A stretch of DNA of 64,000 nucleotides from Vesta saturnalis. Taxonomy: Eukaryota > Arthropoda > Insecta > Coleoptera > Lampyridae. The stretch lies in assembly GCA_036346205.1 (NCBI GenBank), contig JARFJB010002472.1, positions 734,501 to 798,500 of the forward strand, read 5' to 3'. The notes under the pieces were generated by a model. The model was not told the origin of the DNA and made no database searches. It was given only the letters and a program-made list of their open reading frames with translations. Made by a program: the position numbers and the translations under genes. Below are positions 1 to 9,606 of the stretch, piece after piece (the first letter of the stretch is position 1; every line of letters starts with the position of its first letter).

Positions 1-183
1 TTGATTTTCTTGAAACCAGAATCTGCTATTGTGCCTGTTTAGAGCACCTAAATTGCTAAAATTTGTCTCGTCTGACCATATGACATTTCTTCGAAAGTTG
101 GGTACTGTATTTAACATGTTCAAGTAAAAATTGCAAAATATTAACCTACGCTCAGCGTCGCCAGCATAGATGTCAAGTTGCTT
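1..183 (-). pseudogene. Tc1/mariner-type (DUF4817 group) transposase fragment, cut by window edge
   Basis: Read on the minus strand, this stretch is one open frame of about 60 codons running off the left edge of the window. It contains AGDAERRLIFCNF, then VIWSDETNFSNLGALNRHN and RFWFQEN. In the mariner-like family recurring in this window, the SDE motif holds the first catalytic aspartate of the DDE/D integrase fold, and the following NRHN..W..EN block is a conserved strand. Only the part from the end of the DNA-binding half to just after the first Asp is visible. The rest lies outside the window or is lost. It differs clearly in sequence from the other members here (8.5, 22, 27, 32 and 55 kb), so it is a separate lineage rather than a recent copy. 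The frame is clean over this short length, but nothing more can be said about function. Confidence 0.7.
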
Positions 184-600
184 AATTATCAAAATTAATA
201 CCAAGAAAACTACATTTACCTGTTAAAATACAAATTTATTCTGCGTCAGTGTTTTCATTACTCTGGCCAAAACAAATCAGCATATCATATTTTCAAAGTT
301 TTCAAAATTTTTATTTTCTGCCATATTTTGCACAATTAACAAACAATACGATTGTTGCACAAAAATAATTTTAATTAGATTTGACAGGTCAATTACGTTT
401 AGATCAGACTAGGCTCACCCTACTTACAAATTTAGATATAAAGCATTCTTAATAAGTTTTACTGCCATTAATATTTTTTTTGAAGCTGTAAGATGCATTT
501 CACCCAATTAAAAAAAATTGCCACTTTCAATATGTTTCTAAACTATTGTACCTAATTTGCATAATTTATTATTTTTGCATTTCTGCTTACTAGTACTTAG
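184..600. other. AT-rich non-coding stretch
   Basis: No coding frame is recognised. A GGCTCACCCTA string near 410-421 resembles the GGTTCACCCTG ends of small elements elsewhere in the window (about 19780 and 53060) and may mark the end of the transposon to which the edge transposase belonged. Confidence 0.3.
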
Positions 601-779
601 ATTTATTATAATCGCGTATTTACATATTTATAATTATAATAAAGCAGTAAGAATCTAGTAGCCCTTATTGAATACTCAAATATATCTTGGATTTATTATA
701 ATGGCATATTTGCGTATTTATAATTATAATAAAGCAGTAAGAATTTAGTAGCCCTTTTTAATACTCAAATATAACTTGG
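601..779 (+). repeat. Two-copy tandem duplication, unit 89-90 bp
   Basis: The unit at 601-690 (beginning ATTTATTATAAT, ending CTTGG) is repeated directly at 691-779 with few substitutions and one deleted base. Both copies contain TAAAGCAGTAAGAAT and TAGTAGCCCTT. There is no coding content. This is a simple local duplication and not a longer satellite, since neither flank continues the pattern. Confidence 0.9.
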
Positions 780-954
780 GCGTTCAATAAAATACGAATT
801 TATAATGAGTTTATAGGTTTCATGGCCAACTATATCCTTAAAATGTTAAATTAACGTAACGTTCATTTTTGCGGTTAATAATGCAAAAGAAATGCCACAC
901 AATATATATTTTTTGAAAGCTGATAGTAAGCTCTATTATATAATAAAAAATATA

Positions 955-1265
955 CAGGGTGTTCCATTTAAAAAACAAAACTTTGGTTTATTGCGAAGAA
1001 ACTAACTTTTTGTGGGGAAAACTATGCATGCCACTAAATTCTACGAAAAATTCTGTATAAACCCACATTTCATTATTTCGTTAAATTACAAAGCAAAGCA
1101 GTTAGAAGGGGTGCTTAAAATTTGCAAATTTTGAATTTTGCCCTGTATCTCAAATACTAATAGGACTATGACAATTCTGTTTGTGGCGTCTTTCGTATAA
1201 CGAAAAAGTAGAACAGGGTCGCGAACACCGCATCTTTCTATCTTGGCTCAAAGTGAGACACCCTA
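955..1265. mobile_element. MITE-like repeat with CAGGGTGTTCCATTT end
   Basis: The left end reads CAGGGTGTTCCATTT after a TA dinucleotide. The right end GAGACACCCTA is an imperfect inverse of it. Roughly 310 bp with no coding capacity, consistent with a non-autonomous Tc1/mariner-type element of the TA-target class that recurs at about 54840, 56690 and 57000. The right terminus is mutated and an internal CCCTGTATCTC offers an alternative end near 1150, so the exact 3' boundary is uncertain. Confidence 0.45.
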
Positions 1266-3343
1266 CAATTTCAACCAAAATGGGACACAGTGTACATTTT
1301 TGAAAAACAATGAGATCGTACAATTAACCTGATCCCAACCACAAGACACGTGGAACGTGCACGAAGTATGATACCTGAATATTCCTATTATTAATACAGC
1401 TGTACCGTGCAACAAAAAAAAATCTAGATATGCAATCTATATTTTACTAAATTGTATCAAACTATATTTTTATCTAAAATATGAATATAAAGTGAATTGG
1501 ATTATCCAGTAAATTATTGTGCTAAAAAATATGTTATATAGTATGCTAGCGCAGACCTCAATCTTATACATCTTAAGATTTGATTTCGAATCGTTTTTTT
1601 TTTTTTTATAAAGTAGATACACAGAAATGCAATCTGTAAAACATTCCCTTTTTAGAATAGGATTTATATTATCAATCTGGTGACACAAATTGTCTTTCTA
1701 TCTAATACAACATTTTTAGACTTAAATTTATTTAATCACATCTGGATCAGCTTAAATGCTGAAAACAGAAATAAAGATAGAATATTCAAAATTAAAAATG
1801 CAGTTTTTAATTTAACCGCTTTTCAATTGAGTTCCTAAATAATGCATTTGCAATAACGTGATCGTTGAAAGCTTTCCAAAAATAAGTGCGAAGGAAGCGC
1901 AAAAGATAAAAGAATATTTATCTCATTGATTGCTTCATCCCTCTTAGACGTTGTTGATACATACCGGGTAGTTTCAATCTCTATTGGCTACTCATTCAAA
2001 AAGATTTGTTCCAATTGCACTTTTTATGTGTATCATCAATTTATAAAGCGCAAGGGAAAATTTAAATTTCATGTAGCTATTAGGCAGTGTATCACTGTCG
2101 TCATTTAAAAAGAAACTCTGTTTGATGGTTAACGATTCTGACGACTCATTTTACGTTATTTTCGCACGTGCACCCGATCGGTTAAATAGAAACGTAAGCC
2201 TTTAAACAACAAAAGAAAACAGTTCCGTTCTGGAAATGGCTGAGTAAATTTTTGAATCGCTACTAATACTACTAGAAAGATAAGGGTCGCAAAGTGCAGG
2301 AATATTGTGCTCATTCATGGTACTCAAAACGACAAGTAGGAATTGCGGTTCAGGATAAAGGGCTAAAGGTTAACTGTTGAGCAATTTCCGTCACCTCGTC
2401 TCGACTTATTGTTTCGTTACCTAGGAAACGAGCTGGCAGCCCAAGCGTCGATAATACGCAATCAGTGTTTTCCTAAACCGTCTTATCTATCATTAAGACT
2501 CATCAGCATAGTAATTTCTTCTTTTATTGAAGACATTGATTACATTCACTTTATTTCGGTTTAATCTTTTAGGGAACAGTTTCAGTGGTTGGAACAATTT
2601 AGAACGTTAAAGCTACTAAATTAACTTTTATTGAAGATGTTTTTATAAGGACTCTGTGAAATTACAACCAACTTCTATTTCCTGTTTAAAAAAAATATTG
2701 GTAAAGAGTGGAACCTTTTTTTTTTACTGCAAATGATTTCTCTTTTAATAATTAACTGAAAGTAAAGTTTGAGTGTAATAATCATTTGCTTATAGTAAAA
2801 TTTATGAAAGATTAAAAGTAGTAAAAAACTGAAATATTTCATAATCACCAAAACTTTTGTTATTTAAAATACTTATCAAGATTGAAAAATTTATAATTTG
2901 CATTCGAAAAAATACAACTTCAACGATTTCTTTAACTTTCTAACTTTTCTCTTTAAATTTCAATTTCAATTTAAACTTTATTAATTATTATCAGCGCTAA
3001 GTGTGTGATATCTTCATACTGTGTGTTGTAAACCTAATCATCTTTAAACGTGCTCCTCATCACTTAAAAACAAGTTGTAGCTTCACTATTGCGTCTACCA
3101 TTTGCGTGAGAGTGGGCTGAATTCATGTTTATAGGCGTTAAAATATTTACGTTGAAAGCTAAGCAAATATTTAGTCTAAGCCACTAAATAAAAGCAAAAA
3201 TAACTGTTTGTAAACACTCTTTGGGCAACTCCGTCATCTCATAATTGTACCTCATAAATTAAAACAAATTCTGTAAAATATTAGAATGCCTTTTATTTTA
3301 CAAACTATTTGTGCAGAACGACTTATTGAACTCATATAATCCT
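1266..3343. other. 2 kb with no recognised gene
   Basis: AT-rich sequence with short spurious frames only. The short open frames on both strands (72 aa minus strand, 60 aa plus strand) show no family signature. The only feature of note is a GTTACCTAGGAAAC palindromic motif at 2416-2429, described separately. A run of 10-12 T occurs near 1595. Confidence 0.4.
2416..2429. promoter_or_regulatory. Possible X-box (RFX-type) palindrome
   Basis: GTTACCTAGGAAAC matches the general layout of an RFX X-box (GTTRCC, short spacer, GGYAAC) with one mismatch in the second half-site. An arthropod-style initiator, TCAGTG, begins at 2462, about 33 bp downstream of the motif. The local sequence (2395-2460) is richer in G+C than its surroundings. 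No coding exon is visible downstream, so a promoter role is speculation. Confidence 0.15.
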
Positions 3344-4390
3344 CGCCAGGCGTGTTTACCGCTACGTCAATAATGTATGAATCTAGCTATCCAATTTGTT
3401 TATACTGTGTTCTCATATATAACAGTGAATTAAATAAGGATGGTGAACATTCGTAGTGCATTTGAGGAAATCGACATACGGTATTGAATAAACAAATGTA
3501 GTAGAAAGACTAAACCTATAAACGCGAAATCAATTTGTTTGACTAATATTGTACCTACTACATGACCTCCTTTTGCTTGTTTATCCTTTGACTGTTTCCT
3601 CATTTCCTACATTTACTGATCTTAATCATCATACGGAATACGTTATACAATATGTATGCACAAAGTGAGTAATATTGCATCACAATCTCTTACACATGTT
3701 TGACATACTAATTTATTTACAGAAAAAAATGTCACAGTTGCAAGTTTAAATGTAGAAAAAGTCACAGTCACATATTAATAACTGACAGAAGTCTTCATTG
3801 TGCAATCTAGATTGTTAGATTTCAAACTAAAAAAAGACTCCAACAGTAAAGCTTTATTGGAAAAAAGTTACCTCGCAGAAATGCGAATTAAATTTCTTAA
3901 ACAATGTATTAAAGATATCAATTCACCTAAGCGTTAAGGGTTAACACAGAATCACGATCCCACGCTCTTCAAAACCTAGCTATACGGTCTGATCAAGTCA
4001 CTTCAAATACAAAAAGGGTACGAAGTAGATGAAATAATAACAAGCTCTAGACACGAAGTATTAAGATTACCGACATATCACTGTGAGTTGATTGCGATAG
4101 AATTAGTATGGGCAGAGGCAAAGGGATACATTTCTACAATCCACAATTAGTAATACAAGTGTGTTAGTTCATATTTAATACAATTTCTATTAGTAATATA
4201 TTTCAATTACGTAAATAAAATATATTTTGTGGTAAAATCCTTTTCAAGGTGTTAATTCACACATTTCCCATACAATTTATGTTCCACATTAAATGTGAAT
4301 TCTGTCTAAAAATGTTACCATCTTATTGTGGGCCATTATTGGTACTCAATTGATAACCACAATAAGAAATTATGACTATGAGACGTGGTA
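3344..4390 (+). mobile_element. Truncated copy of the CTATCCTCGCCAGG-terminated TA-target transposon
   Basis: From ATCCTCGCCAGG at about 3344 the sequence runs parallel to the near-complete element at 11419-14340: the TTTACCGCTACGTCA terminal region, the GAAATCGACATACGGTATTG block, then the transposase remnants, then the subterminal block containing TTCCACATTAAATGTG and TTATTGTGGGC. The right terminal repeat is missing; homology stops near 4390, where LINE-like sequence begins. Compared with its sibling, this copy is only about 1.05 kb, with most of the catalytic domain deleted. Confidence 0.75.
3730..4150 (+). pseudogene. Tc1/mariner-superfamily transposase, two ends fused by deletion
   Basis: The first part encodes a degraded DNA-binding half; LAEMRIKFLKQCIKDINSP is readable near 3870-3935. 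After frameshifts the frame near 4015-4125 reads YEVDEIITSSRHEVLRLPTY, then HCELIAIELVWAEAKGYI. The second block is the hallmark of an insect transposase family in which LPPYHCELNPIELVWA carries the catalytic third acidic residue (the E of NPIE). Here NPIE has become AIE, with the Glu kept. The first two Asp blocks are absent. The tail joins directly to the stop codon at about 4148. Dead element. Confidence 0.7.
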
Positions 4391-4715
4391 GAATATGTCA
4401 TATGCATATGTCAAAGGCGTTTGATTTTTCTCCAAAATCTAAACTCGGATAAGGGCGGTATCGTGAAGAATTAAAAGTAACAAAGTTTGAGAAGTGAAAG
4501 CTAGTGCGTGACTACTGGCGCCAAACAAAAAGTTTGAGGGTGAGTTATTGAGTAGGACAAGTTTGATTTAATAGTGTGCGGCTTAAAACAGTGAGGTTAA
4601 TAGACAAGGAAGAAAGTAAGTACAGACGAGAAGCACGGGAATAGGAACGGGTGGGTAGGCAACCAGTTATATAACCAAACATAAGGTATTAAAGGAGTGT
4701 AAAATCAAGCCATCG

Positions 4716-5110
4716 ATGATAGAGTTGGCGAAAGTGGAAGAGATGTTCGAAAAAATACAAAATGGGCAGGAATATATGAATAATAAAATAGATCTTCTGA
4801 TGCATGAGGCGACAAAAATTAAATCGTATAATACTATGCTGAAAAAACATCTACCAGAGAAGGATAAAGGACTGGAGGTGTTAGAGAGGGAGGTAAAAAG
4901 AGGCACCTTGTAATAAAGGAGGTAAAAGAGGATGTGAATGAAAAAGAGGAGAAAACAATGGAAAAAGTTGAACTGATAATGCAAAAAAATTGTAGTTGAA
5001 ATGAATACTAAGGTAGAAGTGGAAGAGGGTAAAAGTATTGAAAAAAAAGGATATGAGAATAAGACCAATTATTATTAAAGGCATAAGAGAACGGACTAGA
5101 ACGAAGGTAC
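4716..5110 (+). pseudogene. LINE ORF1 remnant (coiled-coil)
   Basis: An open frame starting MIELAKVEEMFEKIQNGQEY gives 65 residues rich in E, K and L with heptad-like spacing, ended by a stop at 4911. The same charged style resumes in another frame (VKEDVNEKEEKTMEKVEL), and near 5055 a frame reads RIRPIIIKGIRE. That resembles the start of the RNA-binding domain that follows the coiled coil in many LINE ORF1 proteins. At least two frameshifts separate the pieces. It would have been a nucleic-acid-binding chaperone of the retrotransposition particle. Assignment rests on position and composition. Confidence 0.5.
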
Positions 5111-5439
5111 GAAACTACTGAAAGGAACAGAAATATAGATTGAGGAGGATCTACCCAAAAAGGTGCAAGAAGAACGGAAATGACTGGTAGGAAGAATAAA
5201 GGAGGCTAGGCGAAGTCGAGAGAGGGCGTATATTAGGTACAATAAACTTGTTATAGAAAAGACTGAACAGAGAGGAGAGAATAGCAGTGGGAAACGTACA
5301 GTACAGGGGAAATCACCTGATGGGGAGTCCCTCGAAGACCAGTTACGTAAAAGAACATGAACAAGCTGTAGAAAAAGCTAGCTAACAGAGCGACATGAGG
5401 ACATAAGTATGACAAACACTGTAATTAAAAAGAGAAAGT

Positions 5440-6164
5440 TTCAGGGGTAAGGAATGGCGTAGTGAAGCAGGAGGAACTTGTTGAGGAGTTTTAAAAGGCA
5501 GATATGGCTATAATGGGTGTAATCGAGACTAAGAAAAAAGGGAAGGATATTTAACCCTAACAACGGGCACCACTTAATTTATGGAAGAGTTGAAGAGGCT
5601 GAGCGAGCTAAATCAGGGGTGTCAGTACTAATACATAAAAATTGGATGCAACAGATTGAAGATTGGAAAATTATCTCTGAAAGATTGTTAAGAATTGATG
5701 TTGAGAAGGAACACAATGAGATAAGGACATTATTAGTGGCTTATGGACCGTCGGAAAATGGGTTTAAAGATGTGAAAGACATGTTCTGGGAGCAGGTGTA
5801 GGATGGTATGGATAGTACAGCAGATAATGTAATATTTGTTGGAGGTCTCAAGGGAAGGGTTAGAACAAGAGAAGAAAAAGATGAATACATAGGGCCATTT
5901 GGGGAGATAACAAAGAACAAGAATGGACAAAGAATAATAGGTTTATGTTGTATGAATGATATGCGAGTTTGTAATACGTACTTCTATCACAAGGCAATTC
6001 ACCAGTACATAAGAGTGATAGAGTCACGTAATGAGAAATCGATTATAGATCTGGTTTTATTACATAATAAGAGTAGAAATAAAATCATGCATGTGCAGGT
6101 GAATAGAGGGTATGAAATTGGATCAGATCAATTCCTTGTGGAAATAAAAATAAGAAATTGGTAG
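5440..6164 (+). pseudogene. LINE endonuclease (EEP / CFDP2-like) remnant
   Basis: Readable blocks, in order: ADMAIMGVIETKKKGKD (the conserved ETK with catalytic Glu), SGVSVLIHKNW, EIRTLLVAYGPSENGFKDV, NVIFVGGLKGRV (the GDxNxRVG strand with its Asp lost), EYIGPFGEI, NGQRIIGLCC, THE-like IHQYIRV, SIIDLVLLH, and RGYEIGSDQFLVEIKI (the terminal SDH box, with His changed to Gln). Stops separate 5801 from 5808 and occur earlier near 5550. In a living element this apurinic-type nuclease nicks the target DNA to prime reverse transcription. With D and H of the active site altered, this copy is inactive. Confidence 0.75.
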
Positions 6165-6340
6165 CAAAGCGGCACATGTAAAAATAAAAATTATGTTGAG
6201 ATCACCTACAAGCACGAGAGTATTCAAGTATACAAACTACAATTGGCTAATGTCAGGAAAGAATATTGTGAAGAATTAAATGATAGGATTGCAAAAACTA
6301 AACGGAGGAGGGGAACACACTGGAAAGGAATTATGTAATA

Positions 6341-6775
6341 TCAAAGGACCATGTGGATGTAACTGTCAGCATGAATAATAAGAACGTAAAGCAAGTAACG
6401 GACTTTAAATATCTGGGTTCAAAAATAAGTACGAGGGGGGAGTTGAAGGCAGAAATTGAAATCAAGGTAGCAAGTGCCACGAAATTATACTGTGCCTTGA
6501 ACAACGGCGTTATAAGGAGAAGAGAAGTGAGCCTCAAAACAAAAATTAGAATATTTAAAACAATGTATGAGCCGGTGCTGTTGTATGGAGGGGAAACATG
6601 GGTATTAAGTGCGCGAAACAGAAGTAAAATGCAAGCGTGTGAGATGAGATACTTACGTGTGGCAGTAGGAGTAACTAGGTGGGATCGTATCAGAGAAGAA
6701 CCAATACGTGAGCAATCTAACAGCAAACCGACATTGAAAAGGCTTGAAGGAATACGGCAAATGGGTAAGAAGTAA
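6341..6775 (+). pseudogene. LINE reverse transcriptase C-terminal region
   Basis: A frame from 6353 encodes about 140 residues: VKQVTDFKYLGSKIS, EIEIKVASATKLYCALNNGV, TKIRIFKTMYEPVLLYGGET, MQACEMRYLRVAVGVTRWD, RIREEPIREQ. These blocks are the thumb and post-RT part typical of insect endonuclease-reverse transcriptase proteins (FKYLGS; LLYGsEtW; EMR.LR...G.TR.D). The palm with the catalytic Asp residues is missing upstream, so this is a 5'-deleted remnant fused to the endonuclease part. Confidence 0.8.
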
Positions 6776-6780
6776 CGTAG

Positions 6781-7030
6781 CAGAGGCCTTTGCACTTGCT
6801 GAGCATCTTGCAAATGTTATTTCAACCGCATCCGAAGCAAATAGCCCAGACAGAAGAAGCTGATAGCTACAGCTTCCTTGACGTTCCATTACAAATATAC
6901 TTACCCGTAAGTAAATTAACATCTACTGAAGTCCAGAACGTGATATCCTCCGGACTTAAGGCGATGAAAGCACCAAGTTGGGACCTCGTCACTGACAAGG
7001 TGATACAAGAAATAACCGCGAAATATAAAA
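6781..7030 (+). pseudogene. Jockey-type reverse transcriptase N-terminal scrap
   Basis: One frame begins AEAFALAEHLANV; after a single frameshift the sequence continues FQPHPKQ, then SKLTSTEVQNVISSGLKAMK, APSWDLVTDKVIQEI. This corresponds to the segment just before and including the first RT motif of Jockey-clade elements (AxHLAxVFxPHP ... EVxxxIxxLxxKKAPGxDxIT). Gly of the PGxD motif is Ser-Trp here. The scrap ends in the TA microsatellite at 7037. It belongs to a different LINE from the one immediately upstream. Confidence 0.7.
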
Positions 7031-7034
7031 ACTC

Positions 7035-7158
<124 letters not shown>

Positions 7159-7377
7159 GTTATTTTATTGATCAAGCATTCGTGATTTTTATAAAATACA
7201 AAATTGAAAAATTTTATATGCATAAACAGAATCCCTATAGCTCAGTTGGTAGAGCACTCCTCTAGTCAACGAGAGGTCATGGGTTCGATTCCCATTCGGG
7301 GAAATCCCTTTATGTATATAAAGTTCTTCAATTTTATATTTTATAAAAAATTACGAATGCTTATTCAACAAAATAAC
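7159..7377. repeat. Palindromic repeat with a tRNA-like core
   Basis: The left flank 7159-7230 (GTTATTTTATTG ... AAGCATTCGTGATTTTTAT ... TTGAAAAATTTTATATGCAT) reappears as an inverted copy at 7304-7377 with a few substitutions and small indels. Between the arms sits a single 73-nt tRNA-like sequence (7231-7303). The sequence on the 3' side of the tRNA-like unit (TTCAATTTTATATT) is the same kind of tail that follows the second and third tRNA-like units at 7590 and 10290. Here it is additionally present, inverted, on the 5' side. This is unusual for a normal tRNA-derived SINE, which has a head-body-tail order with no inverted flank. Confidence 0.8.
7231..7303 (+). tRNA. tRNA-like sequence (probable pseudo-tRNA or SINE head)
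   Basis: A box TAGCTCAGTTGG and B box GGTTCGATTCC are both intact. The D arm folds as GCTC/GAGC and the T arm as ATGGG/CCCAT with loop TTCGATT. The anticodon arm is CTCCT/ACGAG with one mismatch and loop CTAGTCA, giving an AGT anticodon (Thr) by position. The acceptor stem is poor: 7231-7237 pairs with 7296-7302 at only about five of seven positions. Residue 37 is C rather than a purine. Two more decayed copies lie nearby (7513-7583 plus strand, 10319-10376 minus strand), so this behaves as a repeat family, not a single-copy tRNA gene. Confidence 0.4.
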
Positions 7378-7512
7378 CAAGGATACTACTTAAAAATTTG
7401 CTCATAACAATTATTATAAAAACAGTTACGTACTTGTTGTGTGTGAAACCTTAGGGATAAGCGGGACATATGATAATAGTACACATAGTAACTATTACCA
7501 TGTAAGTTAACG

Positions 7513-7620
7513 TAATATCCTGCTGTTGGTAGAGCACTCGTCTAATCAACGAGAGGACGTAGGTTCGAATCCCATTCGGGGGTACCTTTTGATGTGTACA
7601 AAATTTTTCAATTTTATGTT
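7513..7620 (+). repeat. Second tRNA-like unit with AT-rich tail
   Basis: This contains GTTGGTAGAGCACTCGTCTAA, an intact anticodon stem CTCGT/ACGAG with loop CTAATCA (AAT by position) and the B box GGTTCGAATCC. The acceptor 5' half and part of the D arm are degraded. It is followed by a tail (TTTTTCAATTTTATGTTATA) leading into the TA microsatellite at 7621. From 7536 it is repeated, inverted, at 10221-10368. Confidence 0.65.
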
Positions 7621-7623
7621 ATA

Positions 7624-7664
<41 letters not shown>
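7621..7664. repeat. TA microsatellite at left edge of long-arm transposon
   Basis: Alternating TA directly abutting the CAGGGTCCGCC terminus at 7665. A matching TA tract lies at the other end of the element (10221-10274). Confidence 0.9.
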
Positions 7665-7667
<3 letters not shown>

Positions 7668-8450
7668 GGTCCGCCAATAGTGCGTGGACGAAGCTTTATG
7701 AGTGTATACAATATCGTTTTCAAAATTATTTATTGCAGGATTGTGTGGGATCTTTCGGGTTACAATTAGAAAATATTTTCGCAAAAATTACTACTCGTAT
7801 ACAGGGTATTACAACACAAAGGTATATTTTTTTAATTGGAACATACCGTATATTATTATAAATTTGAATTCCCTGGTTTACTTTAAGGGCACTTTATTCA
7901 CTATATGAGGTATCTTAAACGCGCAATTTAGGCGCTGCATTCCATTTTTTGAAAATTTAGAGGTTGAAAAGAAAAATTGTAACAACCGTATGGAGAAATG
8001 TGTGACACAAAAATTTTAATGGTTGATTAGTCATAGACTGTGCTACATAAAATCGTAAAAATAGTACTATTATCTTGTTTAATTTTCGAGATATCGTAAT
8101 GCAAAGTATAAGATTTTCAATCATAGATAACTTGATTTTTTTAAATGTAAAGGTATACATTATTTTACATTGTTAGATAGGACATTTAATTACATTTTTT
8201 TATGATATAACATTGTTGGTATTTATGTTTTGCCGTTTTTCGATAATCCAGCTTTTTTACGGAGTTTGCAAAGCTTAAGATTTTTAATCATAGATAACTT
8301 GATTTATTTAAATGGAAAGGATATGTACATTGTGTTACATTGATAGATAGGAAATTTAATTACAATTTTTTTGATATAACATAGTTGGTATTTATTTTTT
8401 GCCGTTTTTTGATAATCCAGCTTTTTTACTGAATTTATCGATTTTGGAAG
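7665..8450. repeat. Left long inverted arm of the 7.7-10.2 kb transposon
   Basis: Matches 9607-10220 in inverted orientation. Landmarks shared by both: GTGCGTGGACGAAGCTTTAT, TTTGCGAAAATATTTTC inverse, GAGGTATCTTAAACGCGCAA, CGAGATATCGTAATGCAAAG, and the inner end CTTTTTTACTGAATTT. Confidence 0.9.
8110..8443 (+). repeat. 167-bp tandem duplication inside the left arm
   Basis: The unit starting AAGATTTTCAATCATAGATA at 8110 recurs at 8277 (AAGATTTTTAATCATAG). Each copy runs through GATAATCCAGCTTTTTTAC. The right arm has only one copy (about 9612-9775), so this arose after, or escaped, arm homogenisation. The two copies differ at several positions, so it is not brand new. Confidence 0.85.
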
Positions 8451-8459
8451 AAAATAATA

Positions 8460-9419
8460 TTAAATTAAATGTTCAAATTGTCGACCACGCTGATTTAGAC
8501 AATACTGAATTCTTTTAATAAAAGAAGCTTCAACCCCATCTAACATATTAGGAGTAATTGTAGCAAAAACATTTCTAATTCGCAATTTCATATTCTCAGC
8601 AGTTGTTGGTTCTTCCTCATATACTTTATTCTTCACAAAGCCCCAAAGAAAAAAATCGAATGGACTTATATCGGGAGATCTAGCTGGCCAAGATATCGGT
8701 CCTTGTCTTCCTATCCAATTTTCGTGAAACGTCGAATTTAACCACTGGGTTACAATTCTGGCATAATGAGGAGGTGCCCCGTCTTGTTGTAAAAACATAC
8801 CTCTTCTTTGAGCCAAAGGTACATTCTCCAATAAATGATATAATTCGTTTTCTAGAAAATTATGATATTCTACCCCAGTGAGTGTGCCATTGAAAAAAAA
8901 AGGACAAACAATAGTTCCGCCGAATATACCTGCCCAAACATTCACTGACCATTTATTTTGAGAGACTAACCGAAATTGGTGTGGATTTTCATTTGAATAA
9001 AAATGAAAATTATGTCTGTTCACAAATCCATTTCGAGGAAATGTACATTCGTCGGTAAATAATATCCCCGATATAAAATTTTCGTTCGCATTTAACTGTT
9101 GTTGAACCCACTGGCAAAAATTAATTCGATTTTGAAAATCTTGTTCTTTCAGCTCTTGATGTAATTGTGTATGATAGGGGTGAAATTTATTTTTCTTTAA
9201 CATTCGTCTCACGGAAGTTTGACTGGTTTCTAAATTGTCACTTAATTTCGGAATACTAACGTGGGGGTTTTCAACTGTAGCTACAAGTACACGAAATTCA
9301 TTTTCTTCATTAGTAACATCTTTGGCTCTTTCGTTTTTAGGATATCCAACACCTCCAGTACTTTCAAACCTTTCTAAAAGATTGCGAAACGATTCTTCTC
9401 TTGGTTGTCTTCGATCGTA
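8460..9419 (-). pseudogene. DD41D mariner-like transposase (DUF4817 group), N-terminus lost
   Basis: A cut-and-paste transposase. The open frame has 319 codons from just after an in-frame TAA at 9420-9422 to the stop at 8460. The first Met of the clean frame is at 9212, so a 250-aa product is the most that could start with ATG. N-terminal helix-turn-helix region: DRRQPREESFRNLLERFEST, FRVLVATVENPHVS, SVRRMLKKNKFHPYHTQLHQ. Catalytic core: FTDECTF (first Asp), FLQQDGAPPHYA (second Asp), WPARSPDISPFDFFLWG (third Asp). Exactly 41 residues separate the second and third Asp. The C-terminus is GRQFEHLI, as in relatives. The leading segment expected before DRRQP (about 34 residues, of the IYAERYPDRR type) is broken by stops. 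The core looks intact, so loss was recent compared with the other copies here. Transcription would run leftward from between the arms. Confidence 0.8.
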
Positions 9420-9606
9420 TTACGTATATGATGTTCGTAAAGTTAAGCGTCAAACATTCACACTGCAATAAAGTAATTAACTCAGTTACGTTTGAACATA
9501 CACGCGAAATGACAAAACAGATACTATTGCTGAATTTTGTTTCTAATATTCTTTTGTTTTCATAGCTTTATGTGATTTAAACAATTATACATACATATGT
9601 AAACCT

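Larger units (their letters stand above)
4391..6778 (+). mobile_element. Degenerate non-LTR retrotransposon, CFDP2/RTE-like endonuclease-RT type
   Basis: This begins with about 320 bp of G-rich, relatively AT-poor sequence resembling a LINE 5' UTR. A coiled-coil ORF1 remnant (4716-5110), an exonuclease-endonuclease-phosphatase domain (5440-6164) and the C-terminal part of the ORF2 protein (6341-6775) follow in order on the plus strand. The fingers and palm of the reverse transcriptase, including the YxDD box, are missing between about 6170 and 6340. The purine-rich codon use (GAA, AAA, AGA, GGG) differs from the flanks, and the element cuts off the TIR element on its left. The clade is uncertain: the protein style matches insect genes auto-annotated as craniofacial development protein 2-like. 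Confidence 0.75.

Noticed and set aside
601..779. CRISPR array or satellite
   Set aside because: There are only two directly adjacent copies with no spacers; the genome is eukaryotic and the repeat is a simple tandem duplication.
4667..5084. 133- and 67-codon minus-strand hydrophobic frames resembling membrane proteins
   Set aside because: They are antisense shadows of the purine-rich LINE ORF1 (A/G-rich plus strand gives F/L/S-rich minus strand).
6331..6922. 160- and 89-codon minus-strand frames
   Set aside because: They are antisense shadows of the plus-strand LINE reverse transcriptase C-terminus, whose family motifs are clear.
7231..7303. Functional nuclear tRNA gene
   Set aside because: The acceptor stem is mismatched, the anticodon stem has a mismatch and further degraded copies sit nearby, so a repeat-derived pseudo-tRNA is more likely. 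I kept it only as a low-confidence tRNA-like feature.
7204..7861. Reading frames containing AQLVEHSSSQREVMGSIPIR or MVEHSSNQREDVGSNPIRG
   Set aside because: These are the well-known spurious translations of tRNA sequences; the DNA is tRNA-like.
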